Shown here: piece by piece, positions 8,001-16,750 of the stretch
How positions within the stretch are numbered: the first letter of the stretch is position 1
Layout of the letters: every line of letters starts with the position of its first letter
Assembly (NCBI RefSeq): GCF_902500225.1
Contig: NZ_LR722650.1
Location: forward strand, 310,001-374,000
Origin: Buttiauxella massiliensis
GTDB lineage: Bacteria; Pseudomonadota; Gammaproteobacteria; Enterobacterales; Enterobacteriaceae
Direction of reading: 5' to 3'
DNA: 64,000 nt
Notes under the pieces: model-generated
Seen by the model: only the letters and a program-made list of their open reading frames with translations
The model's database searches: none
What the model was told of the DNA's origin: nothing
Made by a program: the position numbers and the translations under genes

Positions 8001-8780
8001 TTAGAGAACTTTTGATAAAAACTGACGCGTTCGCGAATGTTGTGGATGGTTAAGCACTTCATCGCTGCTGCCTTGTTCAACGATTTTCCCGTCGACCATA
8101 AACACCACGTTATCCGCCACTTCACGGGCAAAACCGATTTCATGCGTCACCACCACCAGCGTGGTGCCGGAACGGGCCAGTTTTTTAATCACGTCTAACA
8201 CTTCGCCCACCAGCTCCGGATCGAGTGCGGACGTAGGTTCATCAAACAGCATCACACGTGGACGCAGTGCCAGTGCTCGCGCAATGGCGATACGTTGTTG
8301 CTGTCCACCGGAAAGATGGCGCGACCAGGCATCCGCTTTATTACGCAGTCCCACCACATCGAGCAGCTGATAGGCTTGTTCAATCGCCGCTTTACGGCTC
8401 AGTTGTTTATGAGCAATCGGTGCCTCAATCAGGTTTTCCAGCACCGTGAGATGCGGGAACAAATTAAAGTTTTGAAACACATAGCCGACGTTAATGCGCT
8501 GACGCAGGATCTCTTTTTCTTTGAGTTCATACAGCTTGTCGCCGGCCTGACGATAGCCAATGTAATCACCATCTATCTGGATGAACCCCTCATCGACACG
8601 TTCAAGATGATTAATCGCACGCAGCAAGGTGGATTTACCGGAACCTGACGGCCCAAGTATCACCGTGACCGAACCGGGTTCCAGTTCCAGTGAGACGTTA
8701 TCCAGCGCTTTATGGCGGCCAAAATATTTACTCACGCCGGTAATCGAAATTTGGCCAGTCTGGTTATGGGATTGGTACAT
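8001..8780 (-). CDS. Polar amino acid ABC transporter ATPase
   Basis: The 259-residue ATPase has Walker A GPSGSGKST, Q-loop VFQNFNLFPH, signature LSGGQQQR, Walker B VMLFDEPTSALD and the switch His in VTHEIGFA. This is the HisP/GlnQ type. The start at 8780 gives MYQSHNQTG and overlaps the permease stop by 17 bases, which suggests translational coupling. A start at 8864 would overlap the permease much further and adds a non-family N-terminus. It would energise the permease at 8764 for import of the ligands of the two binding proteins. Confidence 0.9.
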   Translation of the reverse strand: MYQSHNQTGQISITGVSKYFGRHKALDNVSLELEPGSVTVILGPSGSGKSTLLRAINHLERVDEGFIQIDGDYIGYRQAGDKLYELKEKEILRQRINVGYVFQNFNLFPHLTVLENLIEAPIAHKQLSRKAAIEQAYQLLDVVGLRNKADAWSRHLSGGQQQRIAIARALALRPRVMLFDEPTSALDPELVGEVLDVIKKLARSGTTLVVVTHEIGFAREVADNVVFMVDGKIVEQGSSDEVLNHPQHSRTRQFLSKVL

Positions 8781-9690
8781 GGGCGGTCTCCTGAGTCTGC
8801 AGCACCGGTTGATGTGACGGATTACGAGCGGGAGTTTGTTGATTAATCGCCGAGCGGCGTTCACTACGTGCCAGCCAACGTTCGACCAGATGTTGAATCA
8901 GCGACAGCACGCTTGTGATAACCAGATACCAGACCGCCCCCACCATTAGCAGTGGGATCACTTCCTGAGTGCGGTTGTATATCATCTGAATGGTGTAGAA
9001 CAGCTCAGGCATCGCCAACACGTAAACCATCGCTGTGCCTTTAGCGAGACTGATAATTTCATTAAAACCTGAAGGCAAGATGGTGCGCAGCGCCTGCGGC
9101 AGAATAATACGCAGCGTACGTCGCCATGCGGGTAACCCTAATGCCGCAGCCGCTTCATATTGGCCGTGATCCACACCAAGGAAACCACCGCGAATAATCT
9201 CGGCTGTATAGGCACTTTGTACTAACGTCAGCCCAACCACGGCGGTAGAAAACTGCCCCAGCACGTTTATCGTTTGGTAACTTCCCCACTGAATTTGGGT
9301 AAACGGAATACCAATCGAGAGCGTGTCGTACAGATAGGAGAAGTTATAGAGAATAATTAGCACCACGATCAGTGGTAGTGAACGAAACAGCCAGATATAG
9401 CTCCACGCAAGGCTATTTAGCAGCCACGAAGATGAAAGCCGTGCCAGCGCCAGCATGCCGCCAATCACGACACTCAGCACAGTCCCTATTAGCGTCAGCA
9501 GTAAAGTTTGCGCCAGTCCTTCAAGAATCACCGGGTCGAAGAACCAGCGGGCAAAGACGCTCCACTCCCAACGGGGGTTAAATGCAACCGACTGGATAAC
9601 CACAGCCAGCACAAACAGAGCGATAATTGCACCGAGTGTTCTGAGTGGATAGCGCGCAGGAACCACTTTTATCGTTGATGGGGTATGCAT
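8764..9690 (-). CDS. Polar amino acid ABC transporter permease
   Basis: The 308-residue inner-membrane protein has a HisM/GlnP-type domain. It includes the coupling motif region EAAAALGLPAWRTL-like (as EAAAALGLPAWRR, then PQALRTILP), with five to six hydrophobic helices between about residues 20 and 265. The C-terminal tail is polar. Only one permease gene is present, so it probably works as a homodimer. It follows the GNAT gene by 9 bases and overlaps the ATPase start. Confidence 0.9.
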   Translation of the reverse strand: MHTPSTIKVVPARYPLRTLGAIIALFVLAVVIQSVAFNPRWEWSVFARWFFDPVILEGLAQTLLLTLIGTVLSVVIGGMLALARLSSSWLLNSLAWSYIWLFRSLPLIVVLIILYNFSYLYDTLSIGIPFTQIQWGSYQTINVLGQFSTAVVGLTLVQSAYTAEIIRGGFLGVDHGQYEAAAALGLPAWRRTLRIILPQALRTILPSGFNEIISLAKGTAMVYVLAMPELFYTIQMIYNRTQEVIPLLMVGAVWYLVITSVLSLIQHLVERWLARSERRSAINQQTPARNPSHQPVLQTQETAHVPIP

Positions 9691-9699
9691 AAGTATTCC

Positions 9700-10203
9700 T
9701 CAGGCCGTTTTGCTCAGACGAGCCAACTCTTTGGTAAAACGTAAGCGGCCGTCGAACGGAGCCACACTGTATTCTTCCCGGTTACGGTGAATATCAAACT
9801 GCGGTTGGTAGCCAAGACTCAGATAAAGCTTCACCGCTTCTGGCTGGCGAAAACCGGTAGTCAGATAGATATGGCGATAACCGGCAACCTGCGCCCGACT
9901 TTCCAGTTCACGCATCACACGCTGAGCAAGCCCTTGTTGGCGTAGTGCGGGATGCGTCCAGATACGTTTAACTTCGGCAGTCTGTTCATCAAATGGCTTA
10001 TAAGCGCCGGTGGCAATAATTTCACCGTCACGCTCCAGAACAATAAACAGGCCCTGCGGTGCCAGGTACCACTCGGTAAGTTCGACTTCGGCATCACGGG
10101 AAAAATAGTCCCCGTATCGCGCTTCATATTCGCCAAATAGCCCAGCAATGATCGGCTGCAGCTCTGGCGCCTCGGGTGAAACATCACGAAATTGTTCACG
10201 CAT
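9700..10203 (-). CDS. GNAT N-acetyltransferase of the sulfur-salvage operon
   Basis: The 167-residue GNAT has the acetyl-CoA loop in THPALRQQGLAQRVM (R/Q-x-x-G-x-A pattern) and the C-terminal AVKLYLSLGYQP block. The start at 10203 has AAGGAG seven bases upstream. A start at 10224 would overlap the binding-protein stop. It lies inside an operon with transporter, monooxygenase and deacylase genes. By analogy with YxeL (SnaB) and YtmI of B. subtilis it would N-acetylate an S-substituted cysteine before oxidation. The substrate is inferred from context only. Confidence 0.85.
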   Translation of the reverse strand: MREQFRDVSPEAPELQPIIAGLFGEYEARYGDYFSRDAEVELTEWYLAPQGLFIVLERDGEIIATGAYKPFDEQTAEVKRIWTHPALRQQGLAQRVMRELESRAQVAGYRHIYLTTGFRQPEAVKLYLSLGYQPQFDIHRNREEYSVAPFDGRLRFTKELARLSKTA

Positions 10204-10213
10204 GTTCTGCTCC

Positions 10214-11149
10214 TTAATCGCCAAGACCGGCTGGGTTAACTTCAGATGAAGGGATTTGCTCTACACCTTCTCCCCAGCGGTTCAGTACTTTGTGGTAATC
10301 ACCATTTTTGATGACGCCATTAAGCGCGGTTTGTACCGGTTCCACGAGTCCACTGCCTTTCTTCAACGTGACGGCGATATGCGCAGCTTTCGGCCAGCCG
10401 CCATCAACCACACCAACTAATTGGGTTTTCTGCGTGAGTGCGGCCTTCCAGGCTCCCGTTACATTGGGGCCAAAGAACGCATCGGCGCGGCCGGACTGCA
10501 ATGCCAGCGTTTGTGCCGCATCGTCTTTGGTATAAACCGGGGTGAAAGGTTTAAGCCCTTTCTTAAGGTTCTCTTCATTCCACGCCAGCAAAATAGATTC
10601 CTGGTTGGTTCCCGAGCCGACAATAATGCGCAGCCCGGCAATATCCTCTGCTTTCTCAATCTTCTTGATTGGGCTGTTGGCTTTCACGTAGAACCCTAGC
10701 GAGTCTTTACGGTAGGTGGCGAAGTCAAATTTCTGTTTGCGCTCTTTGGTCACGGTAATATTGCTGATTGCCGCATCGTATTTCCCCGATGCCACACCCA
10801 ATGGCCAGTCTTCCCAGGATGTGGGTACGACGTTGAGCTCAAGTCCTAAGCTGTCAGCCACCAGACGTGCAATATCGACTTCGCTGCCGAGCAACGTTTT
10901 GTTGTCTTCAGCAAACACTGTCAGTGGTGGTGAGTTAAGCGCTGCAACTGCCACGGTGAATTTACCGGGAACCGCAAAATGATGATCTTTTGGCAGTTGG
11001 GCCACTGCCGATGGATTCACGGCCGTGTTAATCGGCGTTTTATTGGCTTCGAGGCTGACGCCAGTGCCGTTAATGGTGACTTCTTGCGCCAGAGTTTGTG
11101 CCGAAGAAAGTGCCAGAGCGATAGCAAGGATTAGCGATATTTTTTGCAT
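10214..11149 (-). CDS. ABC transporter substrate-binding protein, first copy
   Basis: The 311-residue protein has a signal peptide ending near QTLAQ and a polar amino acid binding fold (about 60-290). It is a paralogue of the gene at 7095. Both share the leader-proximal SLEANKTPINTAVNP-type segment, an unusual N-terminal extension before the binding domain. The gene lies between the NtaA-type monooxygenase (26-base gap) and the GNAT (10-base gap). It would deliver ligand to the permease/ATPase encoded downstream. Confidence 0.9.
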   Translation of the reverse strand: MQKISLILAIALALSSAQTLAQEVTINGTGVSLEANKTPINTAVNPSAVAQLPKDHHFAVPGKFTVAVAALNSPPLTVFAEDNKTLLGSEVDIARLVADSLGLELNVVPTSWEDWPLGVASGKYDAAISNITVTKERKQKFDFATYRKDSLGFYVKANSPIKKIEKAEDIAGLRIIVGSGTNQESILLAWNEENLKKGLKPFTPVYTKDDAAQTLALQSGRADAFFGPNVTGAWKAALTQKTQLVGVVDGGWPKAAHIAVTLKKGSGLVEPVQTALNGVIKNGDYHKVLNRWGEGVEQIPSSEVNPAGLGD

Positions 11150-11175
11150 AGCAGGTTCTCTTTTTTATTGTGATG

Positions 11176-12486
11176 TTACGAAAACTGATTCACGGGTTCT
11201 GCCAGGCCCAAACTTTCGCGCAGCGTGGTGCCGGGATACTCCTTGCGGAACAACCCGCGAGCTTGCAGAACCGGGACCACTTCATCGACAAAGCGTGGGA
11301 AGGTATCTGGTGTACCGCCCTGAATAATGAAACCGTCGGCGGCATAGCTTTCAAACCACTGCTGCAACCCATCTGCCACTTGCTGTGCCGTCCCGGAAAA
11401 ACGTGGGCGCGGTGATGCGGCTTCAAGTGCCACCTGGCGTAGCGTCAGATTGCGAGTGTGAGCATTACGTTTGATTTCATCTGTAGTACTGCGGAAGCTG
11501 TTCTGCCCTAGGTCTCCGAGATCCGGGAACGGCTCATCAAGCGGATACTGGCTAAAATCGTGGTGCTCAAAGTAGCGGCCGAGGTAATTCAGAGCATCGT
11601 TAATTGAGACCAGTGCGGCGGTCGTTTGATACTGGTTCTCCACATCGTCAGCATCTTTGCCAACAATCACGCTCACACCCTGGAATATGTGCAGGTCTTC
11701 ATGACGGCGACCATGAGTTTCCAGCTGTTGTTTAACATCCCGATAGAAATGTTGCGCTTCTTCGAGGGTTTCATGATGGGTGAAAATAGCATCTGCATGG
11801 CGGGCGGCTAATTTCTTGCCGTCGTCTGATGCGCCAGCCTGGAATACAATCGGACGCCCTTGCGGCGTGCGGGAAATATTTAATGGACCTGCTACCTGGA
11901 AGAAATCTCCGCGATGATCCAGGGTATGTAATTTATTGGGGTCAAAGAATTGCCCACTGGCTTTATCACGGATAAATGCATCTTCTTCCCAGGAATCCCA
12001 CAGCCCTTTCACCACATCCAGATATTCATCAGCAATGCGGTACCGCAGCGCATGTTCCGGATGTTTTTCACGGGAGAAGTTCTTCGCCGAGCCTTCCAGT
12101 GGCGATGTCACCACGTTCCAGCCCGCACGCCCTTTACTCAAATGGTCAAGGCTTGCAAACTGGCGAGCGACGGTAAAGGGTTCACTGTAGGAGGTAGACA
12201 GTGTGCCAACCAACCCCAAATGCGAAGTGACGCTGGCTAATGCTGACAGCACCGTTAATGGCTCAAATCTATTCAGGAAGTGAGGGATCGATTTTTCGTT
12301 AATATATAAACCGTCTGCGACAAATAAAAAATCCAGCTTGCCCGTTTCTGCTTTTAACGCCGTTTCTTTCACAAATTCAAAACTAATGCTGGCATCAGCA
12401 ATCGCTGCCGGGTGACGCCATGCCGACATATTTCCTGATGCGCCATGTAAGATTGTTCCAAGACGCAGTTGTCGATTATTTGACAT
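11176..12486 (-). CDS. NtaA/SnaA/DszA-family flavin monooxygenase
   Basis: The 436-residue luciferase-like protein belongs to the NtaA/SnaA/DszA monooxygenase group. Signs are [19 protein letters not shown] at the N-terminus, [15 protein letters not shown] in the middle and [20 protein letters not shown] near 240. These enzymes use reduced FMN and O2 to break C-N or C-S bonds. YxeK and YtnJ of B. subtilis, which act on N-acetylated S-substituted cysteines, are in this family and have the same neighbours. The start at 12486 has AAGGGG five bases upstream. Dealkylation of an S-modified cysteine is the best guess. No flavin reductase gene is in the operon. Confidence 0.88.
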   Translation of the reverse strand: MSNNRQLRLGTILHGASGNMSAWRHPAAIADASISFEFVKETALKAETGKLDFLFVADGLYINEKSIPHFLNRFEPLTVLSALASVTSHLGLVGTLSTSYSEPFTVARQFASLDHLSKGRAGWNVVTSPLEGSAKNFSREKHPEHALRYRIADEYLDVVKGLWDSWEEDAFIRDKASGQFFDPNKLHTLDHRGDFFQVAGPLNISRTPQGRPIVFQAGASDDGKKLAARHADAIFTHHETLEEAQHFYRDVKQQLETHGRRHEDLHIFQGVSVIVGKDADDVENQYQTTAALVSINDALNYLGRYFEHHDFSQYPLDEPFPDLGDLGQNSFRSTTDEIKRNAHTRNLTLRQVALEAASPRPRFSGTAQQVADGLQQWFESYAADGFIIQGGTPDTFPRFVDEVVPVLQARGLFRKEYPGTTLRESLGLAEPVNQFS

Positions 12487-12549
12487 ATGTACCCCTTTAT
12501 TTTGGCCGCACGCATCCCGGGGAGTGATACCCCTGCAAATGAGCAATAG

Positions 12550-13686
12550 TTAATTTTTTAGTAATGCCTGTTCGGCAAGTGTCGCGAAATATCGCGCCGC
12601 ATTCTCAATTAATGCCTCATCCGGATTAAACGCCGAATGATGTAAACCATAAGGGCTGGCACTACCAATACTGACAAACGCCCCGGGAATGGTTTGCAGA
12701 TAAACAGCAAAGTCTTCGCCACCCATATGCAGTTCGGAGGTTTGTGTCTTGTAACCCACATTTTCTGCGACCTGCATAGAAAACGCTGCCCATTTCTCAT
12801 CGTTGATTAACGTCACCGGCCCGTTAAACCACTCCACTTCAATCTGTGCGCCAAATGCACTGGCTAAGCCGAAAGCAATTTCGCGGATACGTTTCTCGAC
12901 CTGTTTTTGAATATCGCCACGATGCGTGCGCACCGTTCCTTCAAGCTCAACGTTTTCAGGCAGCACATTCCAGGTATTCCCTCCTTGTATGCGAGTCACA
13001 CTTACGACCACTGAATCCAGCGTATCGATATCGCGGCTGGCGATAGTTTGTAGCGCGAGAACCAGCTGGCTTGCCAACACAATCGGGTCGTGGCCTTCAT
13101 GTGGGCGAGCGGCATGCGCGCCTTTCCCTTTCACCCGCAAAACAAAGCGGTCGACATTGGCATAGAATGCACCGCCTCTGGTGGCAAAGGTGCCGACAGG
13201 TAAACCGGGTTCGTTATGCATTCCAAAAATGGCTGAGACATTTTTCAGCGCACCGGCCTTAATCAATGCCTTTGCGCCGGTAAAGTTTTCTTCTGCCGGT
13301 TGAAACAGCAAGCGAACGCGACCCGCCAATTGGTCTTCACGCTCCTTAAGTAACAAGGCTGCGCCGAGGATCACGCTGCTGTGAACATCATGCCCGCAGG
13401 CATGCATCACGCCGTCATGTTGTGAGCTAAAAGAGACGCCGCTGGTTTCATGAATAGGCAGTGCGTCAATATCAGCACGTAGCGCAATCACCTTATCGCC
13501 GTGCCCTACTTCAGCCACCACACCAGTGGTAAGTGAGTACGGCAACAGACGCAGCCCTGCGGATTCCAGCCAGTGCCTTATACGAGCGGTAGTTGCCACT
13601 TCCTCGCCGGACAGTTCAGGGTTTTGGTGGAGCTCACGTCGCCAGTCGATAAGCTGTTGTTCGAATGTCTGTGGGGCGAATGTCAT
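12550..13686 (-). CDS. M20-family amidohydrolase / N-acyl amino acid deacylase
   Basis: The 378-residue protein is an M20D metallohydrolase. Metal ligands are seen in HACGHDVHSS, in FQPAEEN, in MHNEP and in a C-terminal LHHSAFNPDE. The start at 13686 is chosen because AAGGGG lies six bases upstream. The ATG at 13692 abuts that site. In the yxe and ytm/ytn operons the matching enzymes (YxeP, YtnL) remove the acetyl group to release cysteine. The same role is inferred here. It lies between the two flavin monooxygenase genes. Confidence 0.88.
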   Translation of the reverse strand: MTFAPQTFEQQLIDWRRELHQNPELSGEEVATTARIRHWLESAGLRLLPYSLTTGVVAEVGHGDKVIALRADIDALPIHETSGVSFSSQHDGVMHACGHDVHSSVILGAALLLKEREDQLAGRVRLLFQPAEENFTGAKALIKAGALKNVSAIFGMHNEPGLPVGTFATRGGAFYANVDRFVLRVKGKGAHAARPHEGHDPIVLASQLVLALQTIASRDIDTLDSVVVSVTRIQGGNTWNVLPENVELEGTVRTHRGDIQKQVEKRIREIAFGLASAFGAQIEVEWFNGPVTLINDEKWAAFSMQVAENVGYKTQTSELHMGGEDFAVYLQTIPGAFVSIGSASPYGLHHSAFNPDEALIENAARYFATLAEQALLKN

Positions 13687-13696
13687 TGTCATCCCC

Positions 13697-14731
13697 TTAC
13701 CAGGCTTCATGCTGTGCAGTAAAGGAGGGGGCAAAATCAGACACGGGTTTCTCGGTCGTTTTACCTGCCAACAAACGCAGCGACTGCAAACGTGTTGCCG
13801 GGTCGGCAATTGGGGTATCAATAATAAATTCATCGATGCCAAACTGCTGGCTTAATGCCGCAAGCCCGGCTTGAACTACCTCGGCGGTGCCTTTAAGCAG
13901 CGAGGGTTCGCGGTGTTCGATTTTTTTGATGGCGCTGCCCGCCTGGCGAGAAAATGCGTGTGCCTGCGCTTCACTGGCGACACTAACGCGTTGGTTGTTT
14001 TCAAGCTCAACGCTCCAGATTTCAACCAGACTTGCCAGTGCGTCGGCAGTATGCGCATCCGCTGCCACAATCACCTGCACAGCCACCTGCGTGTCGCGCT
14101 GGCTTTTGCTGTGCCAGGCGTTAAGAACGTCGCGCATTAGAGTTTTATCGCCATTCAGATGGGCGGCGTAGACGAAATTCCAGTTAAGATTTGCGGCAAG
14201 TTCTGCGCTCTCAAGGCTTGCACCCAGCAAGAAACGCTCAGCGCTTTGTGCAGGAACGGGGGTTGCACGTAAGGTTTCCTCGTCATCCTGCGCTGCTGGT
14301 AATGAGAGCCAGTTATCAAGCTGAGTGAGTTTTTCCGCGAACGACTCTTTATCTTGCCCGGCACGTTGCAATGCTTGCGTGGAAAGCGGCAACCCACCCG
14401 GCGCTTTACCTACACCGAGATCCACACGGCCCGGAGCAAGACTTGCTAATAAATTGAAGTTTTCCGCCACTTTATAAGGGCTGTAATGTTGCAACATCAC
14501 CCCGCCGGAGCCGACACGAATGCGGCGGGTTTGCCCAACAATCCAGGCAATAAGCAACTCAGGAGACGGACTTGCCAGACGGGAAGTGTTGTGGTGTTCG
14601 GCAATCCAGAAACGGTGATAACCCCAGTCTTCGGCCTGTTGAGCCAGATGTAACGTGTGCTTCAGAGCGTCGCCAGGAGTGCCATCCTTTGCGACCGGAC
14701 TTTTATCCAGCAGGCTGATTCGATAAGACAT
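13697..14731 (-). CDS. Luciferase-like flavin-dependent oxidoreductase (MsnO/YhbW type)
   Basis: The 344-residue protein matches the single-component-like LLM group of E. coli YhbW and B. subtilis YtmO. Motifs are WIAEHHNT, RIRVGSGGVMLQHYSPYKVAE (shown in part) and LGVGKAPGG. The fold is a TIM barrel that binds FMN. It is the first gene of the eight-gene operon and so lies just after the promoter region shared with hipB. With the NtaA-type enzyme it gives the operon two monooxygenases, as in ytm/ytn (YtmO plus YtnJ). The substrate is not readable from sequence. Confidence 0.87.
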   Translation of the reverse strand: MSYRISLLDKSPVAKDGTPGDALKHTLHLAQQAEDWGYHRFWIAEHHNTSRLASPSPELLIAWIVGQTRRIRVGSGGVMLQHYSPYKVAENFNLLASLAPGRVDLGVGKAPGGLPLSTQALQRAGQDKESFAEKLTQLDNWLSLPAAQDDEETLRATPVPAQSAERFLLGASLESAELAANLNWNFVYAAHLNGDKTLMRDVLNAWHSKSQRDTQVAVQVIVAADAHTADALASLVEIWSVELENNQRVSVASEAQAHAFSRQAGSAIKKIEHREPSLLKGTAEVVQAGLAALSQQFGIDEFIIDTPIADPATRLQSLRLLAGKTTEKPVSDFAPSFTAQHEAW

Positions 14732-14883
14732 GCGACAAACTCGTATTGTTTAACATGCCTTAATTAATAAGGTTTTCGCCAACACGAGTGAAACAATTAA
14801 TTTACATTTAGTTAGCCAAAAACTGGATAAGCCCGTACGCTGCAATTGGAAGGCTCATATTTGGTCTTCATTTGTATTTTTTA

Positions 14884-14906
14884 ATCATAAAAAGACCTTT
14901 TATGAT
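14884..14906. promoter_or_regulatory. Palindromic operator 1 upstream of hipBST
   Basis: ATCATAAAA and TTTTATGAT form perfect 9-bp arms around AGACC. The core GACCTTTTATGATAC recurs almost exactly in operator 2, 72 bp downstream. A related GGTC...GACC pair occurs at 14923-14937 and a GGTCATATATG element at the hipB start. A HipB-type repressor binding several sites is the likely reader. Confidence 0.65.
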
Positions 14907-14955
14907 ACCTTTGATTGACAGTGGTCCATAAATGACCCATTTTTATTATTAATTT

Positions 14956-14978
14956 ATCAAAAAGACCATTTATGATAC
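14956..14978. promoter_or_regulatory. Palindromic operator 2 upstream of hipBST
   Basis: TATCA and TGATA bracket AAAAGACCATTTA. GACCATTTATGATAC (14964-14978) differs from operator 1 by one base. The 310-base gap 14732-15042 is otherwise AT-rich and holds no gene. It must contain promoters for both hipB and the divergent eight-gene operon. Confidence 0.65.
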
Positions 14979-15042
14979 TTTCCATAAATTATGGCTCATA
15001 AAAAACCTATTCATTGTAAGAATGTCAATATAAGGGTCATAT

Positions 15043-15366
15043 ATGAACTATGACAATGCAACGCTCGAAGCCAAACTGCATACCATGAGCGAATTATTGA
15101 GTGATGTTAAAAAAGCGGTAGCGTTGCGAGCCCAAGAATCTGACCTGACGCTAACCGAGCAGACCATTACTGAGTCTGAGCAGTTGGGGCAACAACTAAA
15201 CCAACGTCGCAAAGAGTTGGACATCGATTTAGCAACCCTTGAGCTGCAAACGGGAGTGTCGGGATCAACATTGAAGCGCCTGTTTAAAGATCCCGACCAG
15301 GTCAAATTTGGTACCGTTTTGCGAGTTGCTGACGCATTAGGAGTGAAACTGTGCGCCGCCGTGTAG
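15043..15366 (+). CDS. hipB: HipB: DNA-binding component of a HipBST toxin-antitoxin system
   Basis: The 107-residue protein has an acidic, helical N-terminal extension (1-45). A Cro/C1-type HTH follows (about 50-105, with RRKELDIDLATLELQTGVS and STLKRLFKDPDQVKFGTVLRVA partly shown). It is the first gene of hipB-hipS-hipT. Its last 16 bases overlap the hipS start, which implies coupling. In the enteropathogenic E. coli system HipB represses the operon and strengthens HipS neutralisation. The operator repeats upstream fit autoregulation. Confidence 0.88.
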   Translation: MNYDNATLEAKLHTMSELLSDVKKAVALRAQESDLTLTEQTITESEQLGQQLNQRRKELDIDLATLELQTGVSGSTLKRLFKDPDQVKFGTVLRVADALGVKLCAAV

Positions 15367-15665
15367 AAGTGTGGCTATACGGTGAACCTGTGGGTGAACT
15401 GCGCCAGGACGATGACGGTTTTGCATTTAGCTACTATGCCGACTATATCGGGCCGCCGCTCTCCTTAAGTTTACCGGTGCGTGTCGGCCACTTTCACAGC
15501 CGGACACTACCGCCCTTTTTTGCATCATTAGCACCGGAAGGTTGGTTGAAGATGCGTTACAGCCAACTGCAACAACGCGATGAGCATGATCTACTCGGTA
15601 TGCTGATTGATAACGGCAAAAACCTGATTGGCGCAGTACAGCTGGTCAATACCCTGGAGGATTAA
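15351..15665 (+). CDS. hipS: HipS: small antitoxin equivalent to the HipA N-subdomain 1
   Basis: The 104-residue protein looks like the N-subdomain 1 of HipA made as a separate chain (VWLYGEPVGEL, then LPPFFASLAPEGWL). Trp65 in PEGWL sits at the position of the HipS tryptophan reported to enter the HipT active site. The start is GTG 15351, with AGGAG seven bases upstream inside hipB. A second in-frame GTG at 15369 is less well placed. It ends two bases before hipT. In the known system HipS, not HipB, is the main antitoxin. Confidence 0.88.
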   Translation: MRRRVEVWLYGEPVGELRQDDDGFAFSYYADYIGPPLSLSLPVRVGHFHSRTLPPFFASLAPEGWLKMRYSQLQQRDEHDLLGMLIDNGKNLIGAVQLVNTLED

Positions 15666-15667
15666 CA

Positions 15668-16705
15668 ATGCGCTGCCACATTCTTTTGACTCCGTTGGTA
15701 CAGGCCAAAGAGCGAGAGTCTGGTTATTCGAACAAAGGCCTCAAGCACCTGACCAGCTCCGGTAAGGTCAACCCGCAGCTGAGTTTTACGCGCAGTGAAT
15801 TTATTCACGAATTGCCAAAAGCCCAGCGCGGAATGAGTATTTCCGGGTATCAGCCGAAACTGCAAATGGTGGTACGCGATAGCGAATTTGCGGTGGTAGA
15901 GCATCAGGGTGAATACATACTCAAACCCTCTCCGGCCGAATTCCCTCATCTGGCGGAAAACGAACACGCCACAATGGCGCTCATGTCGCGACTGGGGTTT
16001 GACGTACCGCCGCATGGATTAGTGAGTTTTTCGCCCGAAGGAAGTGATACTGAGCGTGAGCTGGCCTTTGTTATCCGTCGCTTTGATCGGGATATGATAA
16101 CCGGGGTTGCTGTTCACCAGGAACAACTTGATGCAGCAATGAATGTCGGTGAAAAGTACGGCAAAACCGGCAGTGACGGAAAGCAATATGTCAGTTATCA
16201 GCAACTGGCTGTGTTCCTGACCCAGCATGTAAACAGCAACCTCGCCTTTAAAATCGACTTGTTCCGCCGTATCGCCTATGCCTATTTGCTGGGTAATAAC
16301 GATATGCATCTGCGCAATTTCGGGTTGATGCACCCGAGAGTTGGCGAACCCACTCTATCCCCGGTTTATGACTTTGTCTCTGTTGCACCCTATCCGGCTA
16401 TTTTTAGTTCCGGATTTATGGCGCTGCCCCTGCTTATCTGTGAAGAAGGTGACCGGGAGTTAGCGCCGGGTTTCAAAACGGCATATGGAGAATATCTGGG
16501 AATGGATTTCCGGGAGCTTGGGTTAGGAATGGGCTTAACCGAGAAGCTTATTGTGAAACTGCTGAACGATTTGCAAAAAGAGAGCCGGGTTGTGGAGTCC
16601 GTATATCGTGATTCATTTATGCCAGCCGAGGCAATTGATGCCACGCTGCGTTGTTATCATCAGCGCCTGGATCGTTTAATGCGCCTTGATGAGGTCGAGT
16701 TGTAG
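15668..16705 (+). CDS. hipT: HipT: serine/threonine kinase toxin of HipBST
   Basis: The 345-residue kinase aligns closely with enteropathogenic E. coli HipT (335 aa), which phosphorylates tryptophanyl-tRNA synthetase and stops translation. It lacks the N-subdomain 1 of HipA, which is HipS here. The regulatory SIS motif has Ser57 and Ser59 (GMSISGYQPK), the same numbering as in E. coli, where both are autophosphorylated. The catalytic loop LLGNNDMHLRNF gives Asp212 and Asn217, and VYDF gives the metal Asp235. The kinase appears intact. The gene order hipB-hipS-hipT with a 2-base gap shows one operon. Confidence 0.92.
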   Translation: MRCHILLTPLVQAKERESGYSNKGLKHLTSSGKVNPQLSFTRSEFIHELPKAQRGMSISGYQPKLQMVVRDSEFAVVEHQGEYILKPSPAEFPHLAENEHATMALMSRLGFDVPPHGLVSFSPEGSDTERELAFVIRRFDRDMITGVAVHQEQLDAAMNVGEKYGKTGSDGKQYVSYQQLAVFLTQHVNSNLAFKIDLFRRIAYAYLLGNNDMHLRNFGLMHPRVGEPTLSPVYDFVSVAPYPAIFSSGFMALPLLICEEGDRELAPGFKTAYGEYLGMDFRELGLGMGLTEKLIVKLLNDLQKESRVVESVYRDSFMPAEAIDATLRCYHQRLDRLMRLDEVEL

Positions 16706-16750
16706 AACGCACAGACAGGCGGCGTAATTCCATCAATCACTATCTCAATC

